In this document: piece after piece, positions 56,996-62,717 of the stretch
Position numbering within the stretch: the stretch's first letter is position 1
How the letters are laid out: each line of letters opens with the position of its first letter
IMG/VR virus record: IMGVR_UViG_3300034284_001183
Location: 1 to 64,000 of that record
DNA: 64,000 bases
Source: a virus
Direction: 5' to 3' (one strand)
The notes under the pieces: generated by a model
The model's database searches: none
Told to the model about the DNA's origin: nothing
What the model saw: the letters and a program-made list of their open reading frames with translations, nothing else
Made by a program: the position numbers and the translations under genes

Positions 56996-57785
56996 CACAT
57001 CACACTGGATCGATCAAAGAGAGATCGCAAATTACTTACAAGATGTAAGAAAACATGAACCCCTTACCCGACTTGAGGAACGTGAGTTGCTTAAAGAAAT
57101 TAAAGCTGGGGATAGTAAAGCAAAAGAAAAATTGATTTACTCAAACCTTAGATATGTCATTACTGTAGCGAAACAATATCAGGGTCAAGGTGTAAATTTT
57201 GAGGATTTAATATCTGAGGGTAACCTTGGTTTATTAAAAGCAGCCGAGAGGTTTAATTACGAACAGGAAGAGGTTAGATTCCTATCCTATGCTGTTTGGT
57301 GGATTAAACAATCAATCATTCAATCGTTACATGATAATTCAAGAATGATTAGATTACCAATTAACGTAATTAATGATGTTCGTAAAGCCAACAAAGAAGC
57401 ACAAAAGAATTTTGCTTCCATGACTGAGAACAGTGTTATTAACGGGTTCTCAAATTTACCATCAGTTGAAAGACTTGATGACAAATATGATGATGAAGGT
57501 TTATCTTTATACGATATTTACGAAGATAAATCATCACCAAGACCAGATGAGGCTTATGATAGTGACAGGGTTAATTTAGTTAACGCCTTAAATAACGTTT
57601 TAAATAATCTAACAGAAACAGAAAAACTTGTTATTGTTAGATATTTTGGTTTGGACGGTAATGAATGTACACTACAAGAAATATCTGAAGATTTGGAGCT
57701 AACAAAAGAGCGTGTTAGACAAATTAAAGAGAAAGCAATTAAGAAACTTAGATTTTATTCTGGGGGAATCTTTAATTTATTGTAA
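56979..57785 (+). CDS. Phage RNA polymerase sigma factor, sigma-70 family (Bacteroidetes primary-sigma-like)
   Basis: The 268-residue protein is a full sigma factor: region 1.2 (REIANYLQDVRKHEPLTRLE), region 2 with core-binding and melting parts (NLRYVITVAKQYQGQGVNFE; RFLSYAVWWIKQSIIQSLHD), a shortened region 3, and region 4 (LTETEKLVIVRYFGL; CTLQEISEDLELTKERVRQI). It resembles the short primary sigma of Bacteroidetes more than T4 gp55, which lacks most of region 4. It should direct host polymerase to phage promoters. It is the last gene of the operon that begins at the host-type promoter near 51060. Region 2.4 differs from the usual host ALAEQSR (here SLHDNSR). Confidence 0.92.
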   Translation: MTQRIDTSHWIDQREIANYLQDVRKHEPLTRLEERELLKEIKAGDSKAKEKLIYSNLRYVITVAKQYQGQGVNFEDLISEGNLGLLKAAERFNYEQEEVRFLSYAVWWIKQSIIQSLHDNSRMIRLPINVINDVRKANKEAQKNFASMTENSVINGFSNLPSVERLDDKYDDEGLSLYDIYEDKSSPRPDEAYDSDRVNLVNALNNVLNNLTETEKLVIVRYFGLDGNECTLQEISEDLELTKERVRQIKEKAIKKLRFYSGGIFNLL

Positions 57786-57800
57786 TTTTAATTAAAAACT

Positions 57801-57811
57801 AAATATTTATA
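57801..57811 (+). promoter_or_regulatory. Candidate phage promoter (AAATATTTATA)
   Basis: AAATATTTATA lies just before the ATG at 57815, and TTG occurs about 19 bases upstream of its core. The arrangement resembles the other ATATTTAT sites. The distance to the ATG is very short, so a leader of only a few bases is implied. Confidence 0.35.
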
Positions 57812-57814
57812 AGT

Positions 57815-58108
57815 ATGAACAAAATCGAACAAATTTTGAACAAACATTTTACCAAGATAGTCTTGGTTATGTTAGTATTACTATTCATGAGAACATGTAA
57901 TAGCGATGTAAGGAGTCTGAATAAAAGAATTGACAAGATGTCTAACAAAGTAGATTCGTTGGAAATGATGATAATCACACACGAAGATTTAAGACTTGAA
58001 GGTCTTAGAACCGAAAAACGTATGATCCAATCAACCGATAGAAAAATGTTAGATGTTACCAGACAAGCTGAAATCGATAAAGAAATAAACGCTTTGGAAA
58101 ACAAATAA
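57815..58108 (+). CDS. Small membrane-anchored coiled-coil protein, unknown
   Basis: The 97-residue protein has one membrane segment (residues ~13-27, FTKIVLVMLVLLFMR) and then a charged, heptad-like helix (DVRSLNKRIDKMSNKVDSLE). It is not cleaved by an obvious signal peptidase site. A periplasmic or cytoplasmic coiled coil tethered to the inner membrane would fit. It stands first after the sigma operon and before the ArdC-like gene. Roles in superinfection exclusion or lysis control are possible, but nothing in the sequence decides. Confidence 0.6.
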   Translation: MNKIEQILNKHFTKIVLVMLVLLFMRTCNSDVRSLNKRIDKMSNKVDSLEMMIITHEDLRLEGLRTEKRMIQSTDRKMLDVTRQAEIDKEINALENK

Positions 58109-58112
58109 TCAA

Positions 58113-59639
58113 ATGTTAGTATTTAAACACACAAAATCATCAATTAATGAGGCTTTAACTTTAGCTAAAGTCGTTAAAGATCAATTCGGGTCAAACAGAG
58201 TTATTGTTGTCTCCGATTTAGAAGAGCCTAATGCTGCTACAAAAGAAGTAATCGCAGCTAAAGATATATTAAAGAGAAACGGTTTTATGTGGGACGGCAC
58301 CAATAAACAATGGTGGTTGAACGATAAGTTTAAACCGATTGAGGCTGTTATTGAGATAGCTAAAAGAGCTGTTGCGGAAGCAAATAAATCTTTAGGTGGT
58401 TCAAACGAAGCTAATGAGTTAATACAAAAGCTCGAGGATGTTAAAGATGCTGTTATGTCAGCACCTATTGCACCCGAGTCTGATGTGTCAAAAGATGACA
58501 TTATTAAAAAGATTGAGGGCTTTATTAATGAATTGGCTGATGAGGTTGATAGCGTTACTTTAACTGGGAAGATTAAAGAATATTTTGACTGGTTGGCTAA
58601 ATTTCCAGGTTATTCATTCAATAACCAAATTTTGATTTATATTCAAAAAAGGGATGCGACAAAAGTTAATTCAAGATCTGGTTGGTCTAAATTAGGTTAT
58701 GCCCCAAAAGAAGGTGCTCAACAAATTATTATTTGGAGACCAACACTTAAACCGCCTACGGCTCTAGATAAAAAAACTAGAAAAGAGGAATTCATGAAGA
58801 AGTTTGGTAAAGGTGGTAAATTATCCCCAGATATGCAACAAAAAATGGAAAAAATGATGAATGATCCAGTTGCGTCAATGCCGTATATACTATATCCTGT
58901 TTATGATACTGCCGATGTTGTTAATGATAAAGGTGAAGGTGCTTCTTCTGTTGAAAAACCAAAACTAGACTGGTTTAGTACTGAAGAAAATGAAGTTGCT
59001 GATAAGATCTTTGATGCGATGGTTAAAGTTTACCAAGATTATGGTATTGATTTCGCTGTTGAAGATTCCAAAGGTGGTGAAAAAGGTTATTCAGCTGGTG
59101 GTAAAGTTAGAATCTCTAGCGATGCTGTTGGTGTTGGTAAAGCTTCAACAGCCATACACGAATTTGCCCATGAATTAATGCACCAGGAATTTTTAAAAAC
59201 AAAAGCCAAGGCTGAAGAAACTAAAGATGGTAATTTAAGTGAAAAATCAAAACATATTTTGGATGCGTATGTTGGTAGAGACCTACCTAAAGTTTTGGAA
59301 TTACAAGCTGAATCAGTTGCATATGTTGTTTTAAAATCTTTTGACGTACCAGGTTTAAAATACGCTGTAAATTATATTGCTCTTTGGCAGGGTACTAAAG
59401 ATAGTATCATCGGTAATTTGGATGTAATCACAACAACAGCAAATGTTGTTATCAGAAACATTAACAAACATGTTGTTATGGGTGAGGCTGAAGAACAAAT
59501 TATTCACGGTGATTTGGTTACGCAAGGTGAGGTCGCTAAATTATTAAAAGCTCCTTTGGGTAAAAAAGAAGACTCACTTGATGAGGTTATGGAAGAAATT
59601 AACGAAACAAAAAACATATTTAAAACAATTTTGAATTAA
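58113..59639 (+). CDS. ArdC-like protein with ssDNA-binding and zincin domains, possible antirestriction
   Basis: The 508-residue product has an N-terminal GFMWDGTNKQWWL segment, a middle region with the ArdC N-domain pattern (WLAKFPGYSFNNQILIYIQ, then GWSKLGYAPKEGAQQIIIW), and a zinc metallopeptidase site: H349-E350-F-A-H353 (AIHEFAHELMH) with a likely third ligand E400 (LQAESVAYVV). ArdC proteins of plasmids protect incoming DNA against restriction in some hosts. Here it could guard phage DNA or act on a host factor. It lies four bases after the small membrane gene and overlaps the next gene by one base (TAATG). The peptidase substrate is unknown. Confidence 0.78.
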   Translation: MLVFKHTKSSINEALTLAKVVKDQFGSNRVIVVSDLEEPNAATKEVIAAKDILKRNGFMWDGTNKQWWLNDKFKPIEAVIEIAKRAVAEANKSLGGSNEANELIQKLEDVKDAVMSAPIAPESDVSKDDIIKKIEGFINELADEVDSVTLTGKIKEYFDWLAKFPGYSFNNQILIYIQKRDATKVNSRSGWSKLGYAPKEGAQQIIIWRPTLKPPTALDKKTRKEEFMKKFGKGGKLSPDMQQKMEKMMNDPVASMPYILYPVYDTADVVNDKGEGASSVEKPKLDWFSTEENEVADKIFDAMVKVYQDYGIDFAVEDSKGGEKGYSAGGKVRISSDAVGVGKASTAIHEFAHELMHQEFLKTKAKAEETKDGNLSEKSKHILDAYVGRDLPKVLELQAESVAYVVLKSFDVPGLKYAVNYIALWQGTKDSIIGNLDVITTTANVVIRNINKHVVMGEAEEQIIHGDLVTQGEVAKLLKAPLGKKEDSLDEVMEEINETKNIFKTILN

Positions 59640-60508
59640 TGCGATCAGAAAATAAATTAACAAGAAACTTTATAATTGGAACGTTTGTCACATTGTATGT
59701 GATGGTATCTTTGATATCAACAATCCACGTAATTGATTTCTTTGAGTTATCAAACCCAAGATGGCTAGCCGTAACATTGGCGCTGGCCTTTGAGGTTGGT
59801 GCCGCAGCATCGTTAGCATCCATTATAGCCCTTAAGAAAATGAATAAGGGTATTGTATGGGCCTTATTTTTTATGTTAACGGCAATGCAGGCGATGGGTA
59901 ATGCTTTTTTTGCTTATACCCATTTAACTAACTACCAGTCATGGATTGAATTATTTGGTTTAGTTGATAGTGACCCCATTGAACAAAAAAGAATATTGTC
60001 AATTGTTAGTGGGGCAATCTTACCATTAGTGGCTTTAGGTTTTATTAAATCATTGGTTGATTATATAAGACCAGATGACGAGACAACAACCGCAGTAAAT
60101 GACCAAATAACCGATTCTGTAACACAAACACAAATAACTGATGCGGTTACACAATCAAATTTAAATGATGAGGCTAAAAAAGTTTGGGAAAAAGTTGATG
60201 AATTACGTAAAGAGGGTAAATTACCCGAAATTACTCAAGATGATTTAGAGGATGAACCAACAGCTTTAGCTTTCACACCATATGAAACTGGTGAAGATGT
60301 GGATGATGATCTGGATAATAATTTTGAAGAAGATTCTTTAATAGATATTCAAATTAACACAGAACCAGAAATTGTCGAAGAACCCGCTATTGAAGAAACC
60401 CCAACTGAAAACGATTTAGAAAACTATCCTGTTTACGATAAAACTGATGAAATTAAGAATAACGGAATAGAAAATATTATGGTTTTCACAAAAGATGGTG
60501 GTCAATAA
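59639..60508 (+). CDS. Four-helix membrane protein with acidic tail, unknown
   Basis: The 289-residue protein has four predicted membrane segments at about residues 10-32, 42-66, 73-97 and 120-140 (for example LAVTLALAFEVGAAASLASI). The rest is a cytoplasmic-looking acidic tail with threonine/glutamine and glutamate runs (DDDLDNNFEED). It is not a typical holin by size and topology, though it lies beside lysis-like genes. It starts on the last base of the ArdC-like stop and overlaps the amidase-like gene by 14 bases. Function not recognised. Confidence 0.65.
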   Translation: MRSENKLTRNFIIGTFVTLYVMVSLISTIHVIDFFELSNPRWLAVTLALAFEVGAAASLASIIALKKMNKGIVWALFFMLTAMQAMGNAFFAYTHLTNYQSWIELFGLVDSDPIEQKRILSIVSGAILPLVALGFIKSLVDYIRPDDETTTAVNDQITDSVTQTQITDAVTQSNLNDEAKKVWEKVDELRKEGKLPEITQDDLEDEPTALAFTPYETGEDVDDDLDNNFEEDSLIDIQINTEPEIVEEPAIEETPTENDLENYPVYDKTDEIKNNGIENIMVFTKDGGQ

Positions 60509-61121
60509 GGAATATTACTTTGATAGTAATGAGAGCATACAGAAAAACAAAACCAAAAAGAAACAAATAATTCTTACACATACGTCATGTACCATTGGTG
60601 AGTACTTGGTAAAAATTAAAACACGGTACAACGGTAAATACAACCGATTGCCGTGTTTTTTTATTTCACAAAGCGGAGAAATTTACCAGCACTTTGATCC
60701 TAAATACTATAGCCTACTTATGTGGGAACAGCAAATAGAAAAAAATTCAATAACAATTTGTTTAGAAAATGTTGGTTGGTTAAGTAAAGACCTTGCTTTA
60801 GATAAATATTTTACCTGGAAAGGTTCTGAATATTTTGGTGATGTAGTTGATATACCTTGGAGAAATAAAAAACATTGGGCTACTTATTCCGATGAACAGT
60901 ACACGAAACTTGCGGAATTAATAGACTATTTATGTATAGAATACGGCATAATAAAAGATTTTATAGGGAATAATATTGTTATAAATAAACCAAACTTACA
61001 AAAAGGGGTATTGAATAGGAGTAATTACACAAAAAACAACTATGATTTGTCACCAGCAGCCGATTTTAAGAAAATAAATGAATTAATAAATAAAGAATAC
61101 AAACATGAACAATTACGATAA
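60495..61121 (+). CDS. N-acetylmuramoyl-L-alanine amidase-like protein, metal site doubtful
   Basis: The 208-residue protein follows the Amidase_2/PGRP outline: IILTHTSCTIGEYL holds the first histidine, then CFFISQSGEIYQHFDPKYYS, ITICLENVGWLS, and a late GVLNRSNYTKNNYDLSPAAD where the family normally has a second zinc histidine followed by an aspartate or cysteine. Here N/R stand at that histidine position, so the zinc site may be incomplete. It could be a diverged endolysin or a binding-only relative. It precedes a spanin-like pair, which supports a lysis role. A terminator-like hairpin lies within the coding sequence at 60618-60662. It overlaps both neighbours. Confidence 0.6.
   Translation: MVVNKEYYFDSNESIQKNKTKKKQIILTHTSCTIGEYLVKIKTRYNGKYNRLPCFFISQSGEIYQHFDPKYYSLLMWEQQIEKNSITICLENVGWLSKDLALDKYFTWKGSEYFGDVVDIPWRNKKHWATYSDEQYTKLAELIDYLCIEYGIIKDFIGNNIVINKPNLQKGVLNRSNYTKNNYDLSPAADFKKINELINKEYKHEQLR
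60618..60662 (+). terminator. Terminator-like hairpin inside the amidase-like gene
   Basis: AAAACACGG (60618-60626) pairs perfectly with CCGTGTTTT (60651-60659), with an inner CGGT/ACCG pair, and the 3' arm continues as a T run. It is inside an intact coding sequence, so it could cause partial termination of the transcript arriving from 57.8 kb, or be chance. Confidence 0.45.
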
Positions 61122-61668
61122 AAGCTACGATGATATTAAATCATTACTACACAAAGTAAGAACGGTTCAATTACAGGAATCGGCTAAAAAAACTAAATCA
61201 TTATTAAATGAAAACGATGAAATGGTTAGAACAGAACCTGTTGAGGTTGAATCAAAGGATGGTGAGGAATTAACATTTGACAATATTAATACCGTTGGTT
61301 ATTTAAGTAAAGCTGATGATATTCAGTTATCTGATGAAAGTAAAACTGAGTTTACAAAAGCTATTGGTGATTTTATTGGTGCCACTGGTTTGATGTTACC
61401 GTACGTTAATATCAGGTTAGAGAATGGTCGTGTAATATTAACAGCTGATGTCATTAAAAATCCTACTTTGGATGGTGTTAAAGAGATTGTGGTTGATACT
61501 GATGAAGAGGACCCTAAGATTAATTTAATTGGTGGAACCTTGATTTTAAACCAAGATTTGTTAAATTTATTAAACACAATTGGTAGATCATATAACGACC
61601 CACAAATCGGAAGAAATAATTTGATTAAGATCACACAAAACAAGCAATCACAAAACCCTTTACAATAA
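61105..61668 (+). CDS. Small soluble protein, unknown
   Basis: The 187-residue protein begins with a charged helix (YDDIKSLLHKVRTVQLQESA), is acidic in the middle, and has a beta-type core (LPYVNIRLENGRVILTADVI, then KINLIGGTLILNQDLLNLLN). No cysteine, membrane segment or known motif is present. It overlaps the amidase-like gene by 17 bases and shares one base (TAATG) with the spanin-like gene. I cannot assign a function. Confidence 0.6.
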   Translation: MNNYDKSYDDIKSLLHKVRTVQLQESAKKTKSLLNENDEMVRTEPVEVESKDGEELTFDNINTVGYLSKADDIQLSDESKTEFTKAIGDFIGATGLMLPYVNIRLENGRVILTADVIKNPTLDGVKEIVVDTDEEDPKINLIGGTLILNQDLLNLLNTIGRSYNDPQIGRNNLIKITQNKQSQNPLQ

Positions 61669-62006
61669 TGAAAAAAAATATACTTTTTTTAATCTTTTTT
61701 TTGGGTATTGGTTTTTTAATCTATACGAGTGTTTTTAATAAAAAAAACAACGTAATCGATACAAGCCACTATCAAAAAACAATTGATTCATTAAATATAA
61801 AAATCACAAAAAGTAATCTAAGAATAGATTCTTTAAACAAATCCGTTGAGAATAGAAATGCTAAAATCGCAGCATTTAATGTTGAGTTGGCTGGTTTAAA
61901 AAATAAACTAAATAAGGAAAAAAAGGCACATGAACAAGATATTAATCGTATTAATGCTATGTCTAGCGGTGAGCTCTCCAGCTCTTTCGCAGACGAATTT
62001 AAGTGA
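61668..62006 (+). CDS. Possible inner-membrane spanin (i-spanin-like)
   Basis: The 112-residue protein has a short basic start, one membrane segment (ILFLIFFLGIGFLIYTSVF, residues 5-23) and a long charged coiled coil (YQKTIDSLNIKITKSNLRID, then LKNKLNKEKKAHEQDINRIN). That is the layout of i-spanins such as Rz, which disrupt the outer membrane with a partner in lysis. The next gene begins inside its end (77-base overlap, other frame), a familiar feature of spanin pairs. The sequence identity with any Rz cannot be judged here. Confidence 0.6.
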   Translation: MKKNILFLIFFLGIGFLIYTSVFNKKNNVIDTSHYQKTIDSLNIKITKSNLRIDSLNKSVENRNAKIAAFNVELAGLKNKLNKEKKAHEQDINRINAMSSGELSSSFADEFK

Positions 62007-62337
62007 TTCAACCTGCTGCGTACCTTGTGCGGCAATAAGAAACGCATTGATCCTCAAAAAGGACCATAAGTTATTAAAAGCTGAAATAGGTGTTACAAGG
62101 GATAGTCTTAATTTAATAACCAAACAGTCGGTTGAAAAAGATAGTATCATCATTGACCAAAAACATATTATAACGGAAAAAGATACTATAATAACCACTA
62201 AAGATAAGGTCATTCAAACAAAAGACGAACATATTTCAGATTTAAATCATAATATAAAAGGTTATAAAAGACAAAGAAATATTTCCTATATAACTAGCGG
62301 TGGAGTTTTTATACTAACATTACTACTTTTATTGTAA
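61930..62337 (+). CDS. Secreted coiled-coil protein with C-terminal membrane segment, possible spanin partner
   Basis: The 135-residue protein starts with a signal peptide (MNKILIVLMLCLAVSSPALSQ, cleavage likely after ALS or LSQ), then a CCVPC cysteine cluster, a charged coiled coil, and a hydrophobic end (SGGVFILTLLLLL). Rz1-type partners normally have a lipobox cysteine; here there is no good lipobox, and the C-terminal membrane helix resembles a single-protein u-spanin more. The gene overlaps the i-spanin-like gene by 77 bases in another frame. A lysis role fits; an unrelated envelope protein is possible. Confidence 0.55.
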   Translation: MNKILIVLMLCLAVSSPALSQTNLSDSTCCVPCAAIRNALILKKDHKLLKAEIGVTRDSLNLITKQSVEKDSIIIDQKHIITEKDTIITTKDKVIQTKDEHISDLNHNIKGYKRQRNISYITSGGVFILTLLLLL

Positions 62338-62354
62338 CATTTACGATTTAAAGA

Positions 62355-62363
62355 CTATTTATA
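62355..62363 (+). promoter_or_regulatory. Candidate phage promoter (CTATTTATA)
   Basis: CTATTTATA in the 41-base gap before the ATG at 62379 has the TATTTAT core, with TTG about 20 bases upstream. It is the weakest match of the group because the leading ATA is missing. Confidence 0.3.
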
Positions 62364-62378
62364 TTAATAAAAAGCACC

Positions 62379-62717
62379 ATGAAAGTTAAAATAACTGATA
62401 GCCAATTAAATCAATATTTGAAAGAATGTTTGTTTGAAATGGATGACAAAACACCAATTAATGAAGCACTTAGCCCAACGGATAAGAGTGATATTAAAGT
62501 TTTGATTAAGAATGAAATAAAAGATTTCTTAAACATAACACGTGGTTCTCAGTTTGAAACAAAGGTAAAGGATATTGTAAAAGATACTTTTAAAGGTAAC
62601 AAAGATTTTGAAAATAAAGTGGTTGAAATAACAAGAAACGTGTTGGTTCAATTATATAAACAGTTATGGACCAGAAGAAGTTTCTGGGTAAATGACCTTA
62701 GAAATTCACCCAATTAA
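62379..62717 (+). CDS. Small helical protein, unknown
   Basis: The 112-residue protein begins MKVKITDSQLNQYLKECLFE, is mainly helical and charged, and ends with QLYKQLWTRRSFWVNDL. One cysteine is present and no motif is recognised. It shares its stop with the next start (TAATG), so it should be made with the long cysteine-rich protein that follows. Confidence 0.6.
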   Translation: MKVKITDSQLNQYLKECLFEMDDKTPINEALSPTDKSDIKVLIKNEIKDFLNITRGSQFETKVKDIVKDTFKGNKDFENKVVEITRNVLVQLYKQLWTRRSFWVNDLRNSPN

